From the NCBI RefSeq assembly GCF_001941945.1, contig NZ_CP015583.1, positions 3,355,501 through 3,419,500 on the forward strand: a stretch of DNA of 64,000 nt, read 5' to 3'. This document shows, piece by piece, positions 18,692 to 27,392 of the stretch. Position numbers and translations under genes: made by a program. The notes beneath the pieces are model-generated. The model saw only the letters and a program-made list of their open reading frames with translations. It had not been told where the DNA came from and did not search any database. Position 1 is the stretch's first letter; each line of letters begins with the position of its first letter. Origin of the DNA: Roseomonas gilardii. GTDB lineage: Bacteria; Pseudomonadota; Alphaproteobacteria; Acetobacterales; Acetobacteraceae.

Positions 18692-20114
18692 TCAATGCCG
18701 CGGCGGAAGGACGCCGAAGGCCGTCCAGCGGTCACGAAGCGCCCGCATCCCGGGGGGCGCCTCGGCGGCCGGGGATTCCAGCGCGGCGCGGGCCATGGCC
18801 ATCGCCTCCGCCGTCGCCGGCAGGGCGGTGCCGAGCGCGGGAGCGACCAGCCAGCCGGGGCCTCCATCCCGGGCGAGGTGCCGGTTCAGCGCCCAGGCGG
18901 CGGCGGGGTCCGGCAGGGCACGGGCCACCGGGTGCGCGCAGGCGCTCCACAACAGCATCTGGACGGCCTGGTTGAGCATGGCGGGGTGCGGGGAGAAGCC
19001 CGGCAGCCGGGCCAGCTCGGCCACCGTGCGGGGGGCCTGTGCCAGCGCGTCCAGGATCGGCCCGAACAGGGCCCTGTCGCCGCTCACCCGGCCGATGGGG
19101 GTGTCGAAATGGAGGTCCTGCCCGCCGGAGGGCGCGCCCGGCAGGGCGGCAAGGGCCAGGGCTCCCAGCGCCTCCATGTGCCGAGCGGGGGAGAGCGGGC
19201 CGCCGCCGCGCTGGTAGAGATCCCGCCGCAGGGACTGGTTGCGGGCCATGTCCCGGACGGTTTCCGCGACCGAAGGGGCCTGGATGCCGGCCAGCAGCGG
19301 GCGTGTGGCGGCCGGGAGGCTGACGGCATCGATGTTGTCGGCCGGCGTGGCGCTGCCGCGATAGGTGCAGCCGGCGGCGGCGAATTCCTCCATCATCGTG
19401 GCGACGTGGAATGGCTCCCACCCGGCCGTCAGCAGCTCATGCGCCAGGGCATCCCGGTCCTGCCGGGCGGCCGAGGCCAGGCGCAGCTTCTCCTGCGGAT
19501 AGGCGGCATAGAAGCCGGCGCCGGCTTCCGAGAGGCGCGACAGGAAGGCGAGGCCATGCCGCGCGCGTTCGGCGGAACTCCCGGCCAGCGTCTCCCCGTA
19601 GCGGCGGGCCAGATGCTGGGCGGCGGCGGCGGCCGAAAGCCCCGGATGCGTCATGTAGTGCGCATAGACGATGGCCCCCCGGCCTGAGGAAACGCGCCAC
19701 GAAGCGGAAGAAGGCCTGGCGCTGCGGCCGGGAGATCCAGGACAGGACCCCATGCGTGACGATGGCGTCGAAGGGCTCCAGCGGCTCTCCCTCCGGCCCG
19801 TCCCAGGCATCGAAGCCGGCATGGATGACGCGGAGGTTGCGCAGGCCGGCCGCCGTCGCCGCGGCCCGGGCCTGATCCACATGGCGGGCATTGGCATCGA
19901 TGGCGACGAACTCCGCCCGGGGATGGGTCGCGGCGGCGACGAGGCTGTTGAGCCCCGTGCCGCAGCCGAGCTCGCACCAGCGGAAGGGCCGCGCGATGTC
20001 CGGCATGGCATGGCCGAGGCCCCGGGCGACGGCGTCGATCCAGGCCGGCGTCATTTCCCGGTGGAACTGCGCCGGATAGGTCACGTCGTGGATGTAGTCG
20101 TCGGTCTCGCTCAT
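18692..20114 (-). pseudogene. SAM-dependent methyltransferase with regulatory domain, frameshifted
   Basis: Two reading frames together make one protein. From the ATG at 20114 the methyltransferase domain reads WCELGCGTGLNSLVAA and FDAIVTHGVLSWISR up to FRFVARFLRPGG. The continuation, IVYAHYMTHPGLSAAAAAQ onward, is in another frame and runs to the stop at 18692, covering the MethyTransf_Reg-type half. The shift falls in a run of six G (minus strand) at 19675-19680; removing one G, or adding two, restores one frame of about 473 codons. It may be a true lesion, slippage-based switching or a sequencing error. Convergent with the reductase gene; a link to iron uptake is not shown. Confidence 0.75.
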
Positions 20115-20444
20115 GGATGGGCGTCGGTTCCTGGCAGGGGGGGCGGAAGGCGCGTCCTGCGGCCCCTGCCGGCGATCCTGTCCAGGTCGGTGCCTTCTTG
20201 GATGTAGACGGATGAGACAGCCGAAGGGACAGCGGCGAAGGGGCGTCCTCTGTACAAGCTCGGAAGACGTCCCGGATCTGGCTACGCATTCATCCGTTCT
20301 GAAGGCAAAACGTTATAGGAATCAGAGACATGGCAAGCCTGTAGGGGCTCTATCAGGCGGGGGATGGGCTGAATTCATATTGCGATCAATTCGCATTTGC
20401 TTCATAGACCGTCACCGAGTTGTTACAACATTCGGTCCCCTGAC
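20115..20444. other. 330-bp promoter region between methyltransferase and second FecI gene
   Basis: Noticeably more AT-rich than its surroundings from about 20290 to 20410. It holds the palindrome at 20381-20395 and no convincing reading frame. Confidence 0.6.
20381..20395. promoter_or_regulatory. Candidate alphaproteobacterial Fur box before second FecI gene
   Basis: TGCGA-TCAAT-TCGCA: perfect 5-bp arms with a 5-bp centre, 50 bp before the sigma ATG at 20445. It fits the Fur/Mur-type TGCRAAT-N-ATTYGCA pattern reported in alphaproteobacteria at 12 of 14 positions. It would couple the sigma gene to iron starvation. Confidence 0.6.
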
Positions 20445-20954
20445 ATGCTGTCCAGCCACGCCGGCGATCTCTGCGAGAATCTCTATGCCGACTATCGTGG
20501 CTGGCTGGTCTCGTGGCTCGGCAAGCGGATGCGTTGCAACGACAAGGCCAGCGACATCGTCCAGGACCTGTTCTGCCGCCTGGTCGAACGGCCGCCCTCG
20601 GCCATCGGCAAGCCGCGCGCCTTCCTCGCCACCAGCGCCATCCGGCTGCTGATCGACCAGCGACGGCGTTCGGCCGTGGAGCAGGCCTATCTCGAAGCCC
20701 TCGCGGTGGCGGAACAGAGGAACAGTGCCGCCTCTCCCCTGGAGACCTATGAAGCGGTGGAAACGCTCACCGCCATCGCCTGCATGCTGGAGGGCATGGC
20801 GGAGCGCCCGCGCCGGGCCTTCCTGCTGAACCGCCTGGAGGGGCTCAGTTATGCCGAGATCGCGGCGGAACTCGGGGTCTCCACCAGCATGGTGAAGCAG
20901 TACATGGCCAGTGCCCTGGTGCATTGCTACAGCATCGCCCATCCGCCGGCATGA
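20445..20954 (+). CDS. FecI-family ECF sigma factor (second copy)
   Basis: 169 residues with regions 2 (KASDIVQDLFCRLVER, PRAFLATSAIRLLIDQRRR) and 4 (RPRRAFLLNRLEGLSYAEIA, recognition helix GVSTSMVKQYMASAL). The ATG at 20445 is chosen over a TTG at 20397 because the latter lies at the Fur-like palindrome. It overlaps the following fecR-like gene by ATGA, a tight coupling expected for sigma/anti-sigma pairs. It is clearly diverged from the copy at 12226, so the two systems should have separate target promoters. Confidence 0.9.
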   Translation: MLSSHAGDLCENLYADYRGWLVSWLGKRMRCNDKASDIVQDLFCRLVERPPSAIGKPRAFLATSAIRLLIDQRRRSAVEQAYLEALAVAEQRNSAASPLETYEAVETLTAIACMLEGMAERPRRAFLLNRLEGLSYAEIAAELGVSTSMVKQYMASALVHCYSIAHPPA

Positions 20955-21895
20955 CGGAGCCCACCCCGGACATGGTGCGCCATGCCGCCGACTGGCATGC
21001 GGCGCTCAGTTCCGGCGATGCAACGGAAGCCGACTTCGCGCGATGCTCCGCCTGGCAGTCGGAGCATCCGGCCCAGGCCGAGGCCTTCCGCCGCATCGAG
21101 CGGATCATGGGCCGGCTGGACGGCCTGCCTCCCGGCCCGGCGCGGGAAGCGTTGCGAGCGGGTGGCGTGGCGTCGCGGCAGGCGCGGCGGCTGATCGCGG
21201 GCGGGGCCGTGCTGGGGCTGCTCGTCCCCCTCGCCCTGGCCTCGGCGGACTGGCCGTGGATCACCGCCGACTATCACACCGGCACGGGCGAGATCGCCGA
21301 ACGGACGCTTCCGGACGGCACGCGCGTCACGCTGGCGTCCAACAGCGCCATCCGCATCGACTACGACCGGCCGGAGCGGCGCATCCAGCTTGTACGCGGC
21401 GAGATCATGCTGGATGTCGCGCGCGATCCCGTCCGGCCGCTGCTGGTGGAGACCGCGCAAGGCAGCCTGCAGGCGCTGGGGACACGCTTCGCGGTGCGGC
21501 GGGGGGAGTCCGGCTCGGACACGGATGTCATCGTCGAGGAATCCTCGGTGGAGGCCTGCGCCGCCGGGGGCAACTGCCTGGTGCTGAAGCCGGGTGATTC
21601 GGCGCATCTGCGAGGGCATCATGTGGAAGGCCCCATCCCGGTTCCGGCGGATGCGACGGCCTGGACGCGCGGTCTGCTGGTGGCCGATGCCATGCCGCTG
21701 GCGCAAGTGCTTGCCGAGCTGTCCCGCTATCATGCCGGCTTCCTGCGATACGACGCCTCGCGGCTCGCCGATCTCAGGGTCTCCGGGGTCTTTCCGCTGC
21801 GCGATACGGCCACGGCGCTGACCGCGCTGTCCGCCGCCCTGCCCATCGAGGTGCACCGGTACACCGGATTCTTCCTGGCCGTGGAGCGTCGCTAG
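20951..21895 (+). CDS. FecR-family anti-sigma/sensor protein (second copy)
   Basis: 314 residues. N-terminal DUF4880-like segment (AADWHAALSSGDATEADFAR), a membrane helix at about residues 77-97 (LIAGGAVLGLLVPLALA), then the periplasmic FecR domain (AERTLPDGTRVTLASNSAIR, QALGTRFAV) and the STN-contacting C-terminus (LAELSRYHAGFLRY, SGVFPL). The ATG overlaps the sigma stop. It partners the STN-bearing receptor at 21977. Confidence 0.9.
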   Translation: MTEPTPDMVRHAADWHAALSSGDATEADFARCSAWQSEHPAQAEAFRRIERIMGRLDGLPPGPAREALRAGGVASRQARRLIAGGAVLGLLVPLALASADWPWITADYHTGTGEIAERTLPDGTRVTLASNSAIRIDYDRPERRIQLVRGEIMLDVARDPVRPLLVETAQGSLQALGTRFAVRRGESGSDTDVIVEESSVEACAAGGNCLVLKPGDSAHLRGHHVEGPIPVPADATAWTRGLLVADAMPLAQVLAELSRYHAGFLRYDASRLADLRVSGVFPLRDTATALTALSAALPIEVHRYTGFFLAVERR

Positions 21896-21976
21896 AAAAA
21901 GCGCGGCGCCGCTGTCCCTGCGACGATCTCATCCGTCTGCATCTGCAGGAACTCACCGCACCCGGATGAATCGCTC

Positions 21977-24484
21977 ATGTATTCCAGGACTCACCGCTAC
22001 GCGCGCCTCGGGCGCACGCTCAGGGCCGCGCTGCTGGGCAGCGTGACTCTCGCGGCGCTGCCGTGCGGAGTGGCCCTGTCCCAGGACATCGCGCCCGCGC
22101 GTGCCGCCAGCTACAACATCCCGCCGGGCCCGCTCGGGGCGGCCCTGAACAGCTTCGCCCAGCAGGCCGGCGTCACCCTGTCCTTCAACTCGGCGCAGGT
22201 CCAGGGCCTGCGCAGCAACGGGCTGAGGGGGGAGACGAACATCGTCAGCGGTTTCTCCACCCTGCTCGCCGGCACGGGGCTGGAGGCGCATTCCAACGAC
22301 GGCGCCATCTTCACCCTGCGATCCGCGACCCAGGCCGGCAGCGCGGCGGCGCCGTCGCCGGACGGGATGGTCATGCTGCCCGAGGTCAGCGTGGTCGCCA
22401 CGGCGGAGGAGGAGCTGCTCCAGGCGCCAGGCGTGTCGATCATCACGCGCGAGGACATCCAGCGCATGCCGCCCGCGAACGACATCTCCGAGATCGTGCG
22501 GACGATGCCGGGCGTGAACCTCACCGGCAACTCCTCCTCCGGCCAGTATGGCAACAACCGCCAGATCGACCTGCGCGGCATGGGGCCGGAGAACACCCTC
22601 ATCCTGATCGACGGCAAGCCGGTCCGCTCGCGCAACTCCGTCCGCATGGGCCGGAGCGGCGAGCGCAACACGCGCGGCGATTCCAACTGGGTGCCGGCCG
22701 ATGCCATCGACCGCATCGAGGTGATCCGGGGGCCGGCGGCCGCGCGCTACGGCTCGGGCGCCTCCGGCGGCGTCGTCAACATCATCACCAAGCCGCCGAC
22801 CGACGAGACGCATGGCAGCGTCACCCTCTATGCGCTGCAGCCGGAAGACCGGCGGGAGGGCGATGGCCGCCGCGTGACCGCCACGCTCTCCGGACCGACG
22901 ACGGTTCCGGGCTTCAGCTACCGCCTCTATGGGAACTTCAACCGAACGGACGCGGACAGCCTGGATCTGAACAGGGCCGCCTCGGGAACCGCGGCGGATG
23001 CCACGCCGCCCGCCGGGCGGGAGGGCGTGGAGAACCGCGACGTCAACGGACTGCTGCGCTGGGACATCAATCCGCGGCATGTGGTCGAGCTGGAGTTGGG
23101 CTACAGCCGGCAGGGCAACATCTATGCCGGCGACCGCGCGGTGAGCAGCGCCGGCAGCGCGCTGCTGAGCCAGCTCGCCAACGAGGGCGCCGAGACCAAC
23201 ATCATGACGCGGACCACCACCTCGCTGGCGCATCGCGGCGACTGGGGATGGGCGGATTCGCGCGCGCTGTTCCAGTACGAGGGAACGGTCAACAAGCGGC
23301 TCGTGGAGGGCCTCGCGGGTTCCAGCGAAGGCAGCATCAACACCGAAACCGGCTTCAACACGGCGCATCTCAACAACTACACCCTGAATGGCGAGATCAA
23401 CATCCCGCTGGAACTGCTCTTTCCGCAGCGCCTGACCATCGGGGCCGAGTATTTCGGCGAGAACCTCAAGGACCCCGGCTCCGTGGCCCAGGCCTTCTCC
23501 GGCGGCGCCATTCCTGGCATCGACCAAGCCAACCGTCCCGGCAGCGCCAACGCGGAGACCTATTCCGCCTTCATCGAGGACAACATCTCCGCGACGACCC
23601 GGCTGACCGTGACGCCGGGCGTGCGCTTCGACCGGCACAGCCAGTTCGGCTCCAACTGGAGCCCGTCGCTCAACGCGTCCTATGAGGTGCTGGACGGCCT
23701 TTCCCTGAAGGGCGGCATCGCCCGTGCCTTCAAGGCGCCGAACCTTTATCAGTCGAACCCCAACTACATCTACTACACCATGGGCAATGGCTGTCCGGTC
23801 GATTTCCCGTCCCTCGGTGCCGGTTGCTATGTCCAGGGCAATGCGGACCTGAAGGCCGAGCACAGCATCAACAAGGAGATCGGCCTGGCCTATAACCGGG
23901 GCGGCTTCAGCAGCAGCGTGACCTATTTCCACAACGACTACCGCGACAAGATCGTCGCCGGCATCATCCCGGTCGGGCAGACGGCGACCCGTGGCCGCAT
24001 CCTGCGCTGGGAAAACACGCCGGAAGCCGTCGTCCAGGGCATCGAGGGCAACATCCTGATCCCGATCCTCGACGGCCTCGCCTGGAACACCAACGTCACC
24101 TACATGATCGAGAGCAAGGACAAGGCGACGGGCCAGCCGCTTTCCCTGATCCCCGAATACACGATCAACAACTCGCTCGACTGGCAGGCCCGCGACGACC
24201 TCTCCTTCCGGCTCGCCATGACGCATTACGGGCGCCAAGAGGCCCGGACCATCGACTCGCTGGGGGGCGCCAATACCGGCGCCGAACTGTGGGAACGCAA
24301 GCCCTATACCGTGGTCGATGTCAGCGGCAGCTATTTCATCAGCGACAATACGCGGCTGACCGCAGGCATCAACAACCTGTTCGACGAGCAGCTGTTCCGC
24401 CAGGCGAATTCCAGCGGCGCGGGCGCCAATACCTACAACGAACCGGGACGCGCCTATTTCGTGAGCCTGACCGCCAGCTTCTGA
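21977..24484 (+). CDS. TonB-dependent receptor, FepA-like, with STN domain
   Basis: 835 residues. Signal peptide to about residue 36, STN domain near 45-115 (YNIPPGPLGAALNSFAQQAG), plug with GVSIITREDIQRMPPANDIS, LRGMGPENTLILIDGKPV and IEVIRGPAAARYGSGASGG, and a barrel ending FVSLTASF. The DGKPVRSRNSVRMGRSGERN stretch is characteristic of FepA/PfeA-type catecholate (enterobactin-like) receptors, unlike the two FhuA/FoxA-class receptors in this window. It is the third gene of the second sigma/FecR module. Catecholate specificity is a family-level inference. Confidence 0.92.
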   Translation: MYSRTHRYARLGRTLRAALLGSVTLAALPCGVALSQDIAPARAASYNIPPGPLGAALNSFAQQAGVTLSFNSAQVQGLRSNGLRGETNIVSGFSTLLAGTGLEAHSNDGAIFTLRSATQAGSAAAPSPDGMVMLPEVSVVATAEEELLQAPGVSIITREDIQRMPPANDISEIVRTMPGVNLTGNSSSGQYGNNRQIDLRGMGPENTLILIDGKPVRSRNSVRMGRSGERNTRGDSNWVPADAIDRIEVIRGPAAARYGSGASGGVVNIITKPPTDETHGSVTLYALQPEDRREGDGRRVTATLSGPTTVPGFSYRLYGNFNRTDADSLDLNRAASGTAADATPPAGREGVENRDVNGLLRWDINPRHVVELELGYSRQGNIYAGDRAVSSAGSALLSQLANEGAETNIMTRTTTSLAHRGDWGWADSRALFQYEGTVNKRLVEGLAGSSEGSINTETGFNTAHLNNYTLNGEINIPLELLFPQRLTIGAEYFGENLKDPGSVAQAFSGGAIPGIDQANRPGSANAETYSAFIEDNISATTRLTVTPGVRFDRHSQFGSNWSPSLNASYEVLDGLSLKGGIARAFKAPNLYQSNPNYIYYTMGNGCPVDFPSLGAGCYVQGNADLKAEHSINKEIGLAYNRGGFSSSVTYFHNDYRDKIVAGIIPVGQTATRGRILRWENTPEAVVQGIEGNILIPILDGLAWNTNVTYMIESKDKATGQPLSLIPEYTINNSLDWQARDDLSFRLAMTHYGRQEARTIDSLGGANTGAELWERKPYTVVDVSGSYFISDNTRLTAGINNLFDEQLFRQANSSGAGANTYNEPGRAYFVSLTASF

Positions 24485-24495
24485 GGCCGCGCCTT

Positions 24496-24516
24496 CCGCT
24501 CCTCCAGGGGGAGCGG
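24496..24516 (+). terminator. Stem-loop after the FepA-like receptor gene
   Basis: Arms CCGCTCC and GGAGCGG with a 7-base loop, 12 bp after the stop and before the YncE-like gene. Without a T tract it may only reduce read-through or protect the receptor mRNA. Confidence 0.35.
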
Positions 24517-24571
24517 GAGCAGCGGGGTTATCGCAATGCAGCCACATGACATCAACGGAGATGAAACAGCC

Positions 24572-26020
24572 ATGACGCGCCTCGATCCCCGGCCCCGCTG
24601 GACCCTTGCGGGCACGGTGCTGCTCGGCGCCCTTGCCCTGGGCGCCGGCCCGCTGGCGGCCCAGTCCCCCTTCGGTGCCGTCGATCCGGCGCCGGGCTCG
24701 CAGATCAGCTTCTCGGCCGTGGAGCGCAACCGCCCGATCCATGCGGGCGCGGAGGTGGCCGTCGCCGGCCAGGGCTTCAGGCCCGGCCAGCAGGTGACGC
24801 TGCTCTATGGCACGGCGCCCCTGCTCGACCGCGCCCTGGTGGCCGATGGCGAAGGCAGGATCGCGGGGCGGATCGCCGTGCCGGCCAGGGCGGTCGCCGG
24901 CAGCCATCCCATCGTGGTGGTGGCGCAGGAGCCGTACAACGCGACGGTCGCGACGCTGAAGGTCTCGCCCGTCATTCCGCTTTCGGAGCAGGAGCGGTTC
25001 CAGATCGGCGAGAAGCAGATCGCGCGCGGCCTGTACCAGTCCGCCTACAGCGCCCGCAACAACGCCCTGTTCGTCGCCTCCGCCGTCGGCCGTCCGCCGG
25101 TGCGGCAGTCCGAGCTGGTGCGGGTCGATCCGGACACGCTGGCCGTCGTTGCCCGCATCACGCCTGCCGCCGCGCCGGCTCCGGCGCCGCGGCCGGGCGC
25201 TCCCGCGAATGGGCAGGGCGGGGGCGCGGCGGCCGATGGCGGCGTCTATGCCGTCTATGGCGTCGGTGTGGACGATGCCAACGACACCGTCTGGGTCACC
25301 AACTCCCGCCAGAACACCGTGGCCGTCTACAGGCAGTCCGACCTGTCGCTGGTCCGGCAGTTCGAGCCGGGCACGGTCAACCACGCGCGTGACGTCGTGG
25401 TCGATCAGGCGCTGGGGAAGGCCTATTCCAGCGCGACCTTCCAGCCGGAGGTCGTCGTGTTCGACACGCGCAAGCCCGAGGTCGCCAAGCGCGTGAAGAT
25501 CCCGTCGCGGGTGCGGGGCGGCAGCTTCTCGGCGGCCAGCCTTTCCCTGAATGCCGCGGCGCATCGCCTCTATGTCGTCAGCAACTCGACCAACGAGGTC
25601 GCCGTCATCGACACGCGGACGGATGAGGTGGAGAAGGTCCTGCCCGTTCCGGGCACGCGGAGCGCCATCGGCGTGTCGCATGACCCGCAGACCAACCGCA
25701 TCTTCGTGGCCGCCCAGGGGAGCGACAACCTCGTCGTGCTCGACGAGAACGGCAAGACCGTCGCCGACACCCCGGTGGGCGCCAATGCGCTGAACGTGGT
25801 GTTCGACCCGGTGCGCCGTCTGGCCTATGTGAGCAGCCGAGTGGCCGGCACGATCACCGTCACGGATGCCGATGGCAGGATCGTCGCCAATCTGGGCCCG
25901 GCGCCGCTGGCCAACCATGTCGCCCTGGGCCGGAATGGCACCGTCTTCGCGGTCGACAAGTCCGCGGGCGCCCGGAACGAGGAGGGGGACAGGCTTCTGC
26001 GCATCCAGCCGCGTTCCTGA
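24572..26020 (+). CDS. YncE-family periplasmic beta-propeller protein
   Basis: 482 residues with a signal peptide ending GPLAAQ near residue 32. Residues about 45-130 form an IPT/Ig-like module (GQGFRPGQQVTLLYG), followed by YncE-type propeller repeats (VYGVGVDDANDTVWVTNSRQ, NEVAVIDTRTDEVEKVLPVP, LNVVFDPVRRLAYVSSR). A proline/alanine-rich linker sits near residue 205. E. coli YncE is Fur-regulated, and homologues often accompany TonB receptors; here it follows the FepA-like receptor by 87 bp. Function is not established. An alternative upstream ATG at 24536 would extend the N-terminus by 12 residues. Confidence 0.85.
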   Translation: MTRLDPRPRWTLAGTVLLGALALGAGPLAAQSPFGAVDPAPGSQISFSAVERNRPIHAGAEVAVAGQGFRPGQQVTLLYGTAPLLDRALVADGEGRIAGRIAVPARAVAGSHPIVVVAQEPYNATVATLKVSPVIPLSEQERFQIGEKQIARGLYQSAYSARNNALFVASAVGRPPVRQSELVRVDPDTLAVVARITPAAAPAPAPRPGAPANGQGGGAAADGGVYAVYGVGVDDANDTVWVTNSRQNTVAVYRQSDLSLVRQFEPGTVNHARDVVVDQALGKAYSSATFQPEVVVFDTRKPEVAKRVKIPSRVRGGSFSAASLSLNAAAHRLYVVSNSTNEVAVIDTRTDEVEKVLPVPGTRSAIGVSHDPQTNRIFVAAQGSDNLVVLDENGKTVADTPVGANALNVVFDPVRRLAYVSSRVAGTITVTDADGRIVANLGPAPLANHVALGRNGTVFAVDKSAGARNEEGDRLLRIQPRS

Positions 26021-26031
26021 CCAGCGACGGG

Positions 26032-26053
26032 GCCCCGGTGATATCCCCGGGGC
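26032..26053. terminator. Stem-loop between convergent yncE-like and dehydrogenase genes
   Basis: Arms GCCCCGG and CCGGGGC with an 8-base AT-containing loop, in the 64-bp gap between genes converging from both sides. Confidence 0.45.
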
Positions 26054-26084
26054 TCCGGTCGTCCCCATATGGGAAAGGCCCCCG

Positions 26085-27095
26085 TCAGGCCAGATGCGGC
26101 AGGTCCTGCGCCCGGACCTCGTGGCGCAGCGGCTCCCCGGACAGGAAGCGCCGGATCTCCTCGATGACCAGCGCCGTCATGCGCTGCGTTTCCGTCCCCT
26201 CCGCCCCCGCGATATGCGGCGTGAGGAAGACGTTGGGCAGGTCGTAGAGCGGATGCTCCGGCGGCAGCAGGTCGGGTTCCGTCACGTCGATCACCGCGCT
26301 GATCCGCCCGCCCGATAACGCCTCCACCAGCGCCTCCTGATCCACCAGGCCGCCCCGCGCCGTGTTCACCAGCACCGTGCCGTCCCGCATCAGCGCCAGT
26401 TGCCGCCGGCCGATCATGCCGCGCGTGGCGGTCAGAAGCGGCGCATGCAGGCTGACCAGATCGGCTTCGGCGAGCAGGGCCTCCAGCGGCCGCAAGGTGG
26501 CGCCCAGCCGTGCGGCCTCCTCCTCATCCAGGAAGGGATCGCTCAGCAGCACATGCAGGTCGAAGGGACGCAGCAGCTCGATCACCCGCCGCCCGATCCG
26601 GGAGGCGCCGACGATGCCGACCGTCTTGCCGTAATTGCCCAGGCCGGGCGCGAGGTTGCTCCAGGGCTTCGGTGCATCGCGCCGCTCCCGGTACAGGCGG
26701 TTGAGGCGGAAGACCTGCTTGTTGGCGAAGAGGATCACCGCCAGCGTGTATTCCGCCACCGGCAGCGCATTGGCATCGGCGGCATTGACCACGCGGATGC
26801 CGCGCTCCCAGGTCTCGGGCGCGAGATGTCCTTTCACCGTGCCGGCGAGATGCGCCACCAGGCGCAGGCGCGGCATGGCATCCAGCGCCGCCCGGTCCAG
26901 CGGTGGCGCGCCCCAGCCGGTCACCAGCACCTCCACCCGCGGCAGGAGCGGCGCCAGCGCGGGATCGTCGAAGCGGCGCACGGGACCGGGCGATATGACG
27001 TCCAGCAGTTCCCGCAGCCGCGCGTGCTGCGCTGCGGAAACGGTTTCGGGGTTACGGTCCGGATCATAGGCCAGCAGGGCGGCGGGTCCGCTCAT
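26085..27095 (-). CDS. D-isomer-specific 2-hydroxyacid dehydrogenase
   Basis: 336 residues. NAD-binding motif VGIVGASRIGRRV near residue 160; catalytic arginine in LVNTARGGLVD near 240, glutamate in VTEPDLLP, histidine in LTPHIAGAEGT near 292. It interconverts a D-2-hydroxyacid and its 2-keto acid. It diverges from the sugar-binding protein/DUF2264 operon, and an operator copy lies 39 bp upstream of its ATG, so it probably belongs to the same carbohydrate regulon and handles a sugar-derived acid. Exact substrate unknown. Confidence 0.9.
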   Translation of the reverse strand: MSGPAALLAYDPDRNPETVSAAQHARLRELLDVISPGPVRRFDDPALAPLLPRVEVLVTGWGAPPLDRAALDAMPRLRLVAHLAGTVKGHLAPETWERGIRVVNAADANALPVAEYTLAVILFANKQVFRLNRLYRERRDAPKPWSNLAPGLGNYGKTVGIVGASRIGRRVIELLRPFDLHVLLSDPFLDEEEAARLGATLRPLEALLAEADLVSLHAPLLTATRGMIGRRQLALMRDGTVLVNTARGGLVDQEALVEALSGGRISAVIDVTEPDLLPPEHPLYDLPNVFLTPHIAGAEGTETQRMTALVIEEIRRFLSGEPLRHEVRAQDLPHLA

Positions 27096-27133
27096 CGTTC
27101 CTCCCCACGCGGTTCTTTCTGCATCGCAGCAAA

Positions 27134-27151
27134 AGTAACCAATCGTTTACA
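27134..27151. promoter_or_regulatory. Operator copy 3 of GGTAACC-N4-GGTTACC, before the D-2-hydroxyacid dehydrogenase
   Basis: Reads AGTAACC, spacer AATC, GTTTACA: the weakest of the four copies, with the left arm nearly intact. Its centre is 99 bp from copy 4, close to a whole number of helical turns. Confidence 0.5.
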
Positions 27152-27232
27152 TGAGTTCTTGCCCGATCTATCCGCGATGCCCCCTTTCCATCAAGATCAT
27201 CTCTGATGTTGCTTGACAGGCCATGACGCAGG

Positions 27233-27250
27233 AATAACCTTCCGGTTACC
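27233..27250. promoter_or_regulatory. Operator copy 4 of GGTAACC-N4-GGTTACC, before the second sugar-binding protein
   Basis: Reads AATAACC, spacer TTCC, GGTTACC: right arm perfect, left arm five of seven. It lies 143 bp before the ATG at 27393. Confidence 0.6.
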
Positions 27251-27392
27251 AAAAATCGGCGGCCGGCTGCCACGAACCCGCGGCGGCGACAGGGTTCCCG
27301 GATGCGATGGCCCCCGGGGCGTGGAACCCCGGCGTCATCCCCGCGGGACGATCCAGGGCCGGACGACGCCGGACAAAGGGGAGAACACGTCC

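Noticed and set aside
21953-26068. A 1371-codon open frame on the minus strand
   Set aside because: It is antisense to the FepA-like receptor and YncE-like gene, which have clear family motifs; its product is compositionally Arg/His/Asp/Val-rich with no recognisable domain. Long antisense frames are common in such GC-rich DNA.
27213-27392. Upstream extension of the second sugar-binding protein
   Set aside because: It crosses operator copy 4 and lacks a signal peptide; the ATG at 27393 has AAAGGGGAG upstream and a proper leader.
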